Notes under the pieces: generated by a model
Databases searched by the model: none
What the model was told of the DNA's origin: nothing
The model's input: only the letters and a program-made list of their open reading frames with translations
Assembly (NCBI GenBank): GCA_013694745.1
Contig: JACDBU010000234.1
Span: 1-41,679 of the forward strand
DNA: 41,679 bases
Reading direction: 5' to 3'
Source of the DNA: Chitinophagaceae bacterium
GTDB lineage: Bacteria; Bacteroidota; Bacteroidia; Chitinophagales; Chitinophagaceae
In this document: positions 1 through 10,482 of the stretch, piece after piece
Numbering within the stretch: position 1 is the first letter of the stretch
Layout of the letters: each line of letters starts with the position of its first letter
Translations under genes and position numbers: made by a program

Positions 1-1450
1 GAAATAGTGAAAGTATTACCCGAAAATTCTGTGGGCTGTATCTTTTTATTTCTTGCCTATCATAAAGATCCTTTGCATCAGCAGCAATTTGCGAAAGCGT
101 TTTCTGGTCTGCAAATTTTATTACCGGAACTATCAGGCCTTCCGGCAGGGCAATAGCAGAGCCAATGTGGATATGATTGTTTTGTCTTATGAAATCATTC
201 ATCCAGCTGCTGTTCACTTCCGGATGCAGGCGCAGCGCCATTGCGCAGGCTTTAATGATCATGTCGTTAAAAGAAATTTTAACCGGGCTCACTTCGTTCA
301 TAGCCTGACGCGAGGTTAAAGCATTGTCCATGTTAATTTCCATGGTAAGAAAAAAATGCGGTGCGCTGAAATTGCTTTCTGTTAATCGGCGAGCAATTGT
401 TTTGCGCATTTGGGTTACCGGTATATCTGTAAAACTTTCCACGCCGGTTTTGCCAAATGGCTGTACAGTTTTTGCAGGTTGTTGTGAATTTACCCCTTCT
501 TTAGAAGCTGGTTCGGATGGTACATAAGTGTCAACATCTTTTTTTATAATCCTTCCTCCGTCACCACTACCATGAATTTTCCCGATATCAATTCCTTTTT
601 CTGAAGCAAGTTTTTTTGCAAGAGGAGAAGCTTTTACTCTTCCATTTTCATCTGACCCGTTTAATTCTTTTTCTTCCGGAGGAGCAACCTGGCCTGCATT
701 TGCAGGCATAATTGATGCTTCTGCTGCTGGCTCGCTTTTAGTTTCTGCTGCGGGGCCTGGAGCAGATGTGGCTGCCGCATCGGCTGCCACGAATGCAGAA
801 ACATCTGTTCCTGGTTTGCCAATGATAGCTATGATGGCATTCACTTTCGCAGCTTTGCCGGCTTCAACACCTATGTATAATAAAGTTCCTTCCTCATATC
901 CCACAACCTCCATTGTTGCTTTATCCGTTTCAACCTCTGCAATAGCATCATCCGATTTTACCTGGTCCCCAACTTTTTTATTCCACTGGATTATCTTCCC
1001 CTCTGTCATCGTATCACTTAGTAAAGGCATCCGGATAACTTTTGCATCTTTAGGCAATGAAGCACCCTCACCTGTAGCGGAAGCAACTTTAGGCGCATCA
1101 CTGGTACCGGGATTATTTGCTTTTTTCTCCTCCATTTTTGTTTTATTTTCTTCAGGTTTTTTAGCTGGCATTTTTGAATTTTCAGCAGTTAATAGTGATT
1201 TATAATCTTCCCCCTCTTTACCAACAACTGCTAAAATTCCATCCACAGCAATTGATTTTCCTTTTTCTACTCCTATATATAAGAGTGTGCCCTCATTGTA
1301 ACTTTCAAGTTCCATCGTTGCCTTGTCCGTTTCCACTTCTGCAAGCACGTCGCCGGGCTTTACTTTATCGCCGGCCTTTTTATGCCATTCAACAATTACC
1401 CCTTCCGTCATGGTATCACTCATTCTTGGCATTCTAATAACCTCAGCCAT
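1..1450 (-). CDS. Pyruvate dehydrogenase E2 (dihydrolipoamide acetyltransferase), 3' end outside window, frameshifted
   Basis: E2 transfers the acetyl group from lipoyl-lysine to CoA and forms the core of the pyruvate dehydrogenase complex. The ATG at 1450 opens a lipoyl domain (residues 2-75, lysine K43 in ETDKATME). A second lipoyl domain covers about 137-210 (K177 in the same motif). An Ala/Pro/Glu-rich linker follows, then a peripheral subunit-binding domain (ASPLAKKLASEKGIDI...GSGDGGRI) and the start of the catalytic domain. The frame stays open to the window edge, but after codon 464 (about position 59) it no longer matches the family: the conserved stretch ARNKKIQPTEFSGNTFTIS continues in another frame. 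This is either a real 1-nt loss or a sequence error. The gene lies 88 nt behind dnaX on the same strand. The paired double lipoyl domains favour pyruvate over 2-oxoglutarate as the substrate pathway. Confidence 0.9.
   Translation of the reverse strand, partial: MAEVIRMPRMSDTMTEGVIVEWHKKAGDKVKPGDVLAEVETDKATMELESYNEGTLLYIGVEKGKSIAVDGILAVVGKEGEDYKSLLTAENSKMPAKKPEENKTKMEEKKANNPGTSDAPKVASATGEGASLPKDAKVIRMPLLSDTMTEGKIIQWNKKVGDQVKSDDAIAEVETDKATMEVVGYEEGTLLYIGVEAGKAAKVNAIIAIIGKPGTDVSAFVAADAAATSAPGPAAETKSEPAAEASIMPANAGQVAPPEEKELNGSDENGRVKASPLAKKLASEKGIDIGKIHGSGDGGRIIKKDVDTYVPSEPASKEGVNSQQPAKTVQPFGKTGVESFTDIPVTQMRKTIARRLTESNFSAPHFFLTMEINMDNALTSRQAMNEVSPVKISFNDMIIKACAMALRLHPEVNSSWMNDFIRQNNHIHIGSAIALPEGLIVPVIKFADQKTLSQIAADAKDLYDRQEIKRYSPQNFRVILSLF
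56..61 (-). other. Apparent 1-nt deletion (frameshift) in the E2 gene
   Basis: Read on the minus strand, codons GAT-AGG-CAA (positions 61-53) replace an expected GAT-A(A)G-GCA-AGA. Adding one base between 61 and 56 joins ...AKDLYD to K/R-ARNKKIQPTEFSG in a single frame that fits the E2 catalytic domain. No slippery run suggests programmed frameshifting. Confidence 0.75.
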
Positions 1451-1538
1451 ATTTTTTTATCTAATGGTATGATTTAAAGCAGCAACCCGAAATTAAGCGA
1501 AAAACAGGAACATTTCACATGTCATGTATATAAAGCAC

Positions 1539-3374
1539 TTAGTAATCAAGATCCATTTTAAGTCGGTCTTTAAGCTGTTTTACCAGGGGATATTCTTCTA
1601 TTATTTTTAAATATTGCTCTTTTGTACTCAAGTGCTTTTCTGCCGGTTCACGGTTGCCAGCTCCTTCCGCAATAATGAGTTTAAAGGTGAGTAAGCGGTT
1701 GTTGAAATAGTTTTGTAAATGATCAATGAGTGATGCCCGTTCATTCTCTATAAAAGATTGCTGAATTTTACTTTCAGTTGAGATCCGGATACAATTTTCC
1801 CCTGGAATGGTAAGACCGGCAGATTTAAAATTGGTTACAGCCGAATGATTTTTTCTTTCCCGGAGCATCTCTATGTATTTGCCCCAGGCGATGTAAACCT
1901 CTTCCTCGTTCAATTCTTTATTCACACCATTGCCTTCCTGGTTTTGGGATACAATTTTTTGCCTGATCTTTTCCAGGCCACCTAATTTTGGAACTTTCGT
2001 TTGTGCATTAGCGTTAGTTATAATAATGGTCTCTTTGAATACATCTGCATCCTGCTGCTGTAGCGCCTTAGCAGGCTGAATTATTAATTTTGCCTCCTCC
2101 TCTGCGTCCGTACCCTGAGCCGGTATGGGGGATGCCTGCAATACTTTACTTTTTTCACTTGCAGGTTTTCGCTGTCTCACTTTTATTTCAACCGGCGAAA
2201 TATTTCTAAAGGCTACCGCTTTTATAGTATCACCCTGTTTTTTTTTATGCACGCCATTTTCATCATGCAATAACTCAATTGCCTGTTTCAAATAGCAAAG
2301 CCTTATCAGCGTGATTTCTACGTGAAGCTTTTTATTGCGCGCCTGCTTGTAATTGATTTCAGCTTCATTCAAAACATTCAATGAGCTTATCAGCCAGGCG
2401 GGATCAATAGCGTTGGCGGCCTGCAGGTATTTGGACTTAAAATCTTCTGCAACTTCTAAAAGCACAGCTACTTTGGGGTCCTTGCTCACCAGGATGTTGC
2501 GTATAAATTCGGAGAAGCCATCCAATACAAGATCGCCTTCAAAGCCTTTACGGTTTATTTCATCATACATTAAAATTGCATCACTTATATTTTGCTGCTG
2601 CATGCAATCCATCAGTTTAAAATAATAATCCTCATCCAGTATATTCAAATGTTCCAGGGTATTGGCATAATTCAATTCACCATTAGTAAAGCTTACAATT
2701 TTATCAAGAATGCTTAATGCATCTCTCAGGCATCCTTCACTTTTTTGTGCAATGATGTGAAGCGCTTTTTTTTCGGCTTTGATATTTTCTTTGTCACATA
2801 TTTCCTGCAGGTGCGCCACCGTATCGTGGTTGGTGATTCTTTTAAAATCAAATATCTGGCACCGCGAAAGTATCGTTGGAATTATTTTATGTTTCTCGGT
2901 AGTGGCTAAAATAAATATCGCATACGGCGGAGGCTCCTCAAGTGTTTTTAAAAAGGCATTGAATGCTGAAGAACTTAACATATGAACTTCATCCACTATA
3001 TACACTTTGTATTTACCAGCTTGTGGTGCAAAGCGTACCTGGTCAACCAATGAGCGGATATCATCAACCGAATTATTGCTGGCGGCATCCAGTTCATGAA
3101 TGTTTAATGAAGTTCCCTGGTCGAATGAAACGCAGGAATTACAGGTATTGCAGGCCTCACCATCTGCTGTGCGGTTTTCGCAATTTATCGTCTTGGCCAG
3201 TATTCTTGCACAGGTTGTTTTGCCTACGCCGCGCGGACCGCAAAATAAAAAGGCATGCGCCAACTGATTGTTTTTGATAGCATTCTTCAAGGTGGTGGTA
3301 ATGTGAGATTGCCCCACCACGGTATTAAAATTCTGTGGCCTGTATTTTCTTGCTGAAACAATAAATTTTTCCAT
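1539..3374 (-). CDS. dnaX: DNA polymerase III subunits gamma/tau
   Basis: DnaX is the AAA+ ATPase of the clamp loader that puts the sliding clamp on primed DNA. The 611-residue product starts MEKFIVSARKYRPQNF, typical of the family. It has Walker A GPRGVGKTT (46-54), four zinc-ligand cysteines (C65, C75, C78, C81), Walker B VYIVDEVHML (about 124-133) and the SRC arginine finger in TILSRCQIF. The region after about residue 370 is lysine- and glutamine-rich and poorly conserved, followed by a tau-like C-terminal part. No internal slippery sequence for a separate gamma form was recognised, although this was not searched exhaustively. The E2 gene follows 88 nt downstream on the same strand. Confidence 0.96.
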   Translation of the reverse strand: MEKFIVSARKYRPQNFNTVVGQSHITTTLKNAIKNNQLAHAFLFCGPRGVGKTTCARILAKTINCENRTADGEACNTCNSCVSFDQGTSLNIHELDAASNNSVDDIRSLVDQVRFAPQAGKYKVYIVDEVHMLSSSAFNAFLKTLEEPPPYAIFILATTEKHKIIPTILSRCQIFDFKRITNHDTVAHLQEICDKENIKAEKKALHIIAQKSEGCLRDALSILDKIVSFTNGELNYANTLEHLNILDEDYYFKLMDCMQQQNISDAILMYDEINRKGFEGDLVLDGFSEFIRNILVSKDPKVAVLLEVAEDFKSKYLQAANAIDPAWLISSLNVLNEAEINYKQARNKKLHVEITLIRLCYLKQAIELLHDENGVHKKKQGDTIKAVAFRNISPVEIKVRQRKPASEKSKVLQASPIPAQGTDAEEEAKLIIQPAKALQQQDADVFKETIIITNANAQTKVPKLGGLEKIRQKIVSQNQEGNGVNKELNEEEVYIAWGKYIEMLRERKNHSAVTNFKSAGLTIPGENCIRISTESKIQQSFIENERASLIDHLQNYFNNRLLTFKLIIAEGAGNREPAEKHLSTKEQYLKIIEEYPLVKQLKDRLKMDLDY

Positions 3375-3540
3375 AAACCGGGTTCCTGAATTCGAAAAAT
3401 GCTGATTTTATTTTTATTAATGCAAGATATGAAATCGGGCTGAAGGCAGATTATTACAACGGTGAATTATGTCTTAATAAATAATACCTCAGCAACATTT
3501 ACTAAATAAGATATTCATAAAATTTTTCGATGATCATCTT

Positions 3541-3587
3541 AATCACATAAATCACATAATCTGTGGTCCTAATCATATAATCAGTGG

Positions 3588-3591
<4 letters not shown>
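3541..3591 (-). repeat. 21-bp degenerate direct repeat reaching into a stop codon
   Basis: On the plus strand, 3550-3570 and 3571-3591 are two copies of a 21-bp unit, AATCACATAATCTGTGGTCCT and AATCATATAATCAGTGGTTAA, preceded by a 9-bp partial copy (AATCACATA, 3541-3549). The stop codon of the minus-strand GNAT-like gene (3590-3588) lies inside the last copy. Otherwise the 213-bp gap between this gene and dnaX holds no gene that I can see. Confidence 0.7.
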
Positions 3592-6399
<2,808 letters not shown>

Positions 6400-6412
6400 A
6401 TTAATCACTGGT

Positions 6413-6664
6413 ATGACAATAGAAATATTAACTCCGGAAAAAAAGATCTTCAGCGACGAGGTATATGGGGTACAGTTGCCGGGAATATCCGGTTCATTTG
6501 AAGTGCTTGATAAGCATGCTCCCCTTGTTAGCGCACTGAAAGCAGGGAAATTAAAGATCTTAAAAGATAAAACCTCCACCTCTTTTATAACCATCCAAAG
6601 TGGATTTGTTGAAGTGCTAAATAACAAGACAACAGTTTTAGTTGAAGGTGCTACAGAAGAATAA
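6413..6664 (+). CDS. atpC: F1Fo ATP synthase subunit epsilon, short form
   Basis: Epsilon joins the F1 rotor to the c-ring. The 83-residue product contains only the N-terminal beta-sandwich (MTIEILTPEKKIFSDEV...GSFEVLDKHAPLVSAL...GFVEVLNNKTTVLVE). The C-terminal helical hairpin that makes epsilon about 130-140 residues in Escherichia coli, and that inhibits ATP hydrolysis there, is absent. The coding region ends cleanly with TAA and shows no sign of frameshift, so this is probably the native short form common in Bacteroidota. It is co-transcribed with atpD and convergent with the PlsC-like gene, whose stop is 14 nt away. Confidence 0.93.
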   Translation: MTIEILTPEKKIFSDEVYGVQLPGISGSFEVLDKHAPLVSALKAGKLKILKDKTSTSFITIQSGFVEVLNNKTTVLVEGATEE

Positions 6665-6678
6665 TTTTAATCAGAAAT

Positions 6679-7635
6679 TTATTTTACCTGTCTTTTTAAT
6701 TGTAACAAACTCCAGGCTGTAAAAGGAATTACCAGGATCAATAAAAGCGCTGATAAGTTTTTTGTAAAAAGATAAACTGCTATTGTTATTATCAATAAAT
6801 ACACGGGGTATAAAAAAAATAACAGGCCTACCATTATCGAATCATAATGATCATTAGCTCTTTTGCGAATAAAAAATTCAACGGTTTTATATAAGGGAAA
6901 ATGTAGGAGCCATCCTAATATTGAAGGTATAAATAAAATTATTTTTTTTGCCGCAGACTGATAAATGTAAAAGGTTTTTTCAATTTCTTTTTTATCTGCA
7001 CCATTAATTTCAATGACCAGTTTTTTTAATTGCGCCTGCACTATTTCGTTGAACAAATTGATTGCGCGGCCGGTATAAATATCTTCCCCGATGTCTTTTT
7101 GATAAATCAAATCTCCCCAGTTGAGAACAATATTTTTTCCAAAGATCCTGAACGAACTATAATTTATACCAAGTGGGATAATTTTCAATGGAATGCCTTG
7201 CTGCCAGGCACTCATAGCCAGCCGGGCAGTGCCTTTTTTTAATGCACGCAAATGCCATTCGTTAATGCACCGGCCTTCACTGAATATTAGTACTATTCCA
7301 TTTTTTTTAAAAACTTCCAGGCATTCATTGAATGTATTATAATTGTAACCAAGGTTTGCAGCACCTTCACTTATACGGTATACGGGGAGCATGTTTAACC
7401 GGTGGAGTATTTTGCTGTAAAAGGGGTTGGCAAAAACATCTCCCCTGGTAAGAGAATGTACCGGCTGTTTAAATAATGTTGCCAGTAAAATTGCATCCAG
7501 GAATGAATTGGGATGATTTGCTGCAATTAAAAGAGGGCCGCCGGATTTAAATATTTCCCTGTTATTGGTAATTAATTTTCTGCAGTAAAAATAAAAAGCC
7601 AGGCGGGCAGGGAGTTTTAAAAGCTTGTAAAACAA
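6679..7635 (-). CDS. PlsC-family glycerolipid acyltransferase
   Basis: An LPLAT/PlsC-type enzyme likely to acylate lysophosphatidic acid or glycerol-3-phosphate at the inner membrane. The product has 318 residues. The catalytic block is NHPNSFLDAI (H41...D47). The spacing is H-x5-D instead of the usual H-x4-D, a variant found in one branch of the family. The substrate block is IFSEGRCINEWHLRALKKGTARLA (about 117-140). Three hydrophobic segments fill the C-terminus (about 230-255, 265-290, 292-310), so it is anchored. It lies 62 nt behind yqgE on the same strand. The precise acyl acceptor cannot be told from the sequence. Confidence 0.87.
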   Translation of the reverse strand: MFYKLLKLPARLAFYFYCRKLITNNREIFKSGGPLLIAANHPNSFLDAILLATLFKQPVHSLTRGDVFANPFYSKILHRLNMLPVYRISEGAANLGYNYNTFNECLEVFKKNGIVLIFSEGRCINEWHLRALKKGTARLAMSAWQQGIPLKIIPLGINYSSFRIFGKNIVLNWGDLIYQKDIGEDIYTGRAINLFNEIVQAQLKKLVIEINGADKKEIEKTFYIYQSAAKKIILFIPSILGWLLHFPLYKTVEFFIRKRANDHYDSIMVGLLFFLYPVYLLIITIAVYLFTKNLSALLLILVIPFTAWSLLQLKRQVK

Positions 7636-7697
7636 TTTTTTTTTAGAAAGTTATTGATTTTTATAAGGAGTGAAATATTCCTGGTACAAATGATCTT

Positions 7698-8249
7698 TTA
7701 ATTCAGCTGCGGATCAAGGGGATAATTGATCATCATTTTATAATCACCTCCCAGGTGCCTTAATGAATCTTTCCATATTTCTGAAGGATTTTTATGGAAG
7801 ATCAATTTTCGTATAGCCGAAACCGTTAGCCAGCTTTGTTCCTTCATTTCATCATCCAGCTGCCCGGCAGCCCAGCCACTGTAACCGATAAAAAACCGGA
7901 CTTTATCAAGATCAATATCATTGTTTTTTATATAAGGCAGCAGTATTTCAAAATTCCCTCCCCAGTATACATTTTCAAAAACTTTTTCTCCTCCCGGTAT
8001 CAGGTCGGGGTATTGGTGTAAAAAATGCAGTGTATCAGTTTGTACTGGCCCGCCGTAATAAACAGGGATATTAAATTCCTCCAGCCCCGGGATAAGCTGG
8101 TCAAGTCTTTTGGAAAAAACTTTATTTAATACAAATCCCAAAGTTCCTTCTTCTTTATGCTCACAAAGAAAAATAACAGAGCGAAGAAAATTCGGGTCTT
8201 TTAAAAAAGGGTTCGCTATTAAAAGGGTGCCCGCTGCAGGTGATATCAT
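7698..8249 (-). CDS. yqgE: YqgE/AlgH family protein
   Basis: A 183-residue cytoplasmic protein of the YqgE/AlgH family (formerly UPF0301). The biochemical role is not established. The N-terminus ISPAAGTLLIANPFLKDPNFLRSVIFLCEHKEEGTLGFVLNK carries the family signature (GxLLIAxPxLxDpnF.rsVi.l.eH...G.mGfvLN). The sequences VYYGGPVQTDTLHFLH, VYWGGNFE, RFFIGYSGWAAGQLDDEMKEQSWL are also typical. It is first in a two-gene minus-strand unit with the acyltransferase and is divergent from the histidine kinase. Confidence 0.95.
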   Translation of the reverse strand: MISPAAGTLLIANPFLKDPNFLRSVIFLCEHKEEGTLGFVLNKVFSKRLDQLIPGLEEFNIPVYYGGPVQTDTLHFLHQYPDLIPGGEKVFENVYWGGNFEILLPYIKNNDIDLDKVRFFIGYSGWAAGQLDDEMKEQSWLTVSAIRKLIFHKNPSEIWKDSLRHLGGDYKMMINYPLDPQLN

Positions 8250-8340
8250 AATTGTAAATTATATTTATATTTTAGCAGGAAAACCACTTTCATAACCGGC
8301 GTATTAACTTATGTAAATGCTAAATTAAGCAACCAGTCAA

Positions 8341-8369
8341 TTGTATCACCCTTACAAATGATAAATTTG
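8341..8369 (+). promoter_or_regulatory. Bacteroidota-type promoter of the histidine kinase gene
   Basis: TTG (8341-8343), an 18-nt spacer and TAAATTTG (8362-8369) match TTTG/TAnnTTTG. The ATG at 8380 is only 10 nt further, so the message is nearly leaderless if this promoter is used. Confidence 0.55.
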
Positions 8370-8379
8370 CAATAAATAC

Positions 8380-9711
8380 ATGAAAAAAATTTTCCCTATT
8401 ATAACCATTCTTATTTTTCTTTCTTTATTGGGAATTATTTTTTTCCAGGTATTGTGGATCAGGCAGGCCGAGAAAACAAAAGAACAGCAGTTTGAAGAAC
8501 ACATACTTATTGTAACCGCTACGGCTGGTAACGACCTGGTAGAACAAAAGGGCAACTTGTCGCCCTTTGATAATAAAAAAAATAATGACGCCTTTTCACC
8601 GCTAAATGTTTTTCCTCCCACTATAGCTCATAAATTCAGCCGGGAAGAAGTTAGTGCAACCATCAAAAACGCTTTTGAGAAGCATGGGTTCAAAGACATT
8701 CCTTTTGAATTCCAGATCGCGCCCACTTCTATGATCGGTGAAGTGATCCAGTCCGAAAATTTTTTCAAATTTTACGAGGACAGCGCCAATAATAAAAATT
8801 TTATATATCCACTGGAATCACCAAGTGGCAGCGTATCTGAAGGTATTTCTCCCGAAGAGTTACTGGTAATAATTGTACCTCATATCAAGAGCATAATCTG
8901 GAAGCAAATGAGCTGGATGGTTGCCGGCGCGGTAATATTTACCGTAATAATTTTTTGCGCTTTCTTTCTAACCATCAGGGCGCTGCTTAAACAAAAAAAA
9001 TTAAGCGAGATAAAATCTGATTTCATCAATAACATGACCCATGAATTTAAAACACCCCTGGCAACAATTTCACTTGCCGTGGATGCATTGAAAAATGAAA
9101 AAGTTATTAACGACCGAACGAAGATGGATTATTTCTCGGGTATCATTAAAGACGAAAATAAGCGCATGAACCGGCAGGTGGAAACGATACTGGAGGCAGC
9201 TTTGCTGGATAAGCAGCAGATAAGACTTAATCTTAAAGCCATGCATGCGCACGAACTTATACAGGTAGCTTTGAATAATATAAAACTTCCTGTTGAGGAA
9301 AAGCAGGGTACACTCGAAGTTAACCTTTCAGCGCCCAATGATCTTATTTTAGCAGATGATGTGCACTTTACTAATCTTATCAATAACCTGCTTGATAATG
9401 CCGTAAAATATTCCAAAGAAAACCCCGTAATAAAACTTACCACGCAAAACATTTCGCATAGCTTCAGGATCAAAATCGAGGACAATGGAATTGGCATGAG
9501 TAAGGAAACGCTGCACCGCATATTTGAAAAATTTTACCGTGCACATACCGGTAATCTTCATAATGTAAAAGGATTTGGCTTAGGACTTAGCTATGTTAAA
9601 ACGCTGGTGCTCTCGCACCATGGTAAGATCAAGGCCGAAAGCACCCTTGGAAAGGGCAGCTGCTTTACCATTGACATCCCCCAAAACAAGGTGCCTAACG
9701 TAGAAGGATAA
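8380..9711 (+). CDS. Sensor histidine kinase
   Basis: A membrane-bound two-component sensor of 443 residues. It has a transmembrane helix at about 4-24, a periplasmic domain of about 150 residues with no domain I recognise, and a second transmembrane helix at about 178-200. The dimerisation domain has the H-box NNMTHEFKTPLATISLAVDAL with the phospho-acceptor at H221. The ATPase domain carries N-box NLLDNAVKYS, G1 DNGIGMS, F-box FEKFYRAH and G2 KGFGLGLSYVKTL. All residues needed for kinase activity appear to be present. No response regulator lies next to it, although such kinases in Bacteroidota often sit beside an OmpR-type regulator. It ends 300 nt before mraZ on the same strand. The signal sensed is unknown. 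Confidence 0.93.
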   Translation: MKKIFPIITILIFLSLLGIIFFQVLWIRQAEKTKEQQFEEHILIVTATAGNDLVEQKGNLSPFDNKKNNDAFSPLNVFPPTIAHKFSREEVSATIKNAFEKHGFKDIPFEFQIAPTSMIGEVIQSENFFKFYEDSANNKNFIYPLESPSGSVSEGISPEELLVIIVPHIKSIIWKQMSWMVAGAVIFTVIIFCAFFLTIRALLKQKKLSEIKSDFINNMTHEFKTPLATISLAVDALKNEKVINDRTKMDYFSGIIKDENKRMNRQVETILEAALLDKQQIRLNLKAMHAHELIQVALNNIKLPVEEKQGTLEVNLSAPNDLILADDVHFTNLINNLLDNAVKYSKENPVIKLTTQNISHSFRIKIEDNGIGMSKETLHRIFEKFYRAHTGNLHNVKGFGLGLSYVKTLVLSHHGKIKAESTLGKGSCFTIDIPQNKVPNVEG

Positions 9712-9942
9712 ACGCAATTCAGCAATTTTTCTATAGTCTTTCCTTACCACCTTCCACGCTGTTTTCTCTTATCTTAATAATTTATTTTTCTTCTTCCCTG
9801 TTTACTTCACCACCCTTTAAATTTTGCACTTCGCTGTTACTAACAGTCTATGCACCGGCTTTCCACATCCACTTTCCAGCAAATCTTTTCAATTACAGTC
9901 CGGCACAACTGTTTATGGCGTGGATAAAAGAATATCGTGTAA
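9712..9942 (+). other. Intergenic region upstream of the dcw cluster
   Basis: About 230 bp without a believable gene. It is rich in pyrimidines (C and T) on the plus strand. The segment near 9861-9880 contains CCACTTTCC, the complement of the AAAGTGG core seen in the MraZ boxes further on, so an extra inverted half-site is possible. No terminator hairpin for the kinase gene is apparent. Confidence 0.4.
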
Positions 9943-9980
9943 AAAGTTGGTAAAGTGGGAAAAAGTGTTATTTTGTGGAT
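9943..9980 (+). promoter_or_regulatory. Row of four MraZ-box-like repeats
   Basis: Four copies of a 9-bp element start at 9943 (AAAGTTGGT), 9952 (AAAGTGGGA), 9962 (AAAGTGTTA) and 9972 (TTTGTGGAT), spaced 9, 10 and 10 bp. MraZ is known to bind tandem repeats near its own promoter, reported as TGGGN with 5-nt spacers in Escherichia coli and as AAAGTG-type repeats in Mollicutes. The elements overlap the predicted mraZ promoter, which suggests autoregulation of the whole cluster. Confidence 0.7.
9947..9975 (+). promoter_or_regulatory. Probable promoter of mraZ and the dcw cluster
   Basis: TTGG (9947-9950) and TTATTTTG (9968-9975) are 17 nt apart and resemble the Bacteroidota -33/-7 pair, with one mismatch in the -7 box. 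The mraZ ATG is 36 nt further on. The promoter is buried in the MraZ-like boxes. Confidence 0.5.
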
Positions 9981-10011
9981 ATTTATTTAATTTTTTTCTA
10001 AATCCTTCATA

Positions 10012-10479
10012 ATGATAGGCTTTATAGGTGAATACGAAGCTACATTAGATGCCAAGGGAAGGTTCCTACTTCCCTCGGGTTTTAAGAAGCAATTGCCTGA
10101 AGGTAGTTCGGATGATTTTATTATTAACAGGGGATTTGAGAAATGCCTGAGTCTTTATCCTTTTAAAAGCTGGAAACCAATTTTCGCCGAAATAAGTGCA
10201 TTGAATGAATTTGATCCTAAAGCCCGGCAATTTCGGCGTTACTTTTTAAACGGAGCCACCCAGGTTACCCTGGATACCGCAAACAGGATACTAATACCTA
10301 AAAATTTGATGGAGCACGCAGGACTGGAAAAAGATATTGTATTAGTATCGGCAGTTAATAAGATTGAGATATGGGATAAAAATAAATACCAGCAGTTCTT
10401 TGAAACCTTTTCACCGGAAGCATTCAGCAATTTGGCTAAAGAGGTTATGGCAGGTGGTGGACAAAATCCTCAATTATAA
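10012..10479 (+). CDS. mraZ: Transcriptional regulator MraZ
   Basis: MraZ is a DNA-binding protein that controls the dcw cluster through repeats at its own promoter. The product has 155 residues, about normal. It contains two SpoVT/AbrB-like domains. The first has GEYEATLDAKGRFLLPSGF with the conserved DAKGR (13-17), and the second has VTLDTANRILIPKNL with the DxxxR equivalent. The end, IEIWDKNKYQQFFE, is also typical. It is the first gene of the cluster and rsmH starts 3 nt after its stop, so the two are probably translated together. The repeats at 9943-9980 are its likely operator. Confidence 0.97.
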   Translation: MIGFIGEYEATLDAKGRFLLPSGFKKQLPEGSSDDFIINRGFEKCLSLYPFKSWKPIFAEISALNEFDPKARQFRRYFLNGATQVTLDTANRILIPKNLMEHAGLEKDIVLVSAVNKIEIWDKNKYQQFFETFSPEAFSNLAKEVMAGGGQNPQL

Positions 10480-10482
10480 CCC

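Noticed and set aside
768-1205. Plus-strand open frame of 145 codons
   Set aside because: It is antisense to the lipoyl-domain and linker region of E2; its Ala- and Ser-rich product mirrors the repetitive linker.
9824-10012. Plus-strand open frame of 62 codons before mraZ
   Set aside because: It covers the promoter and MraZ-box region, and the product has no recognisable feature.
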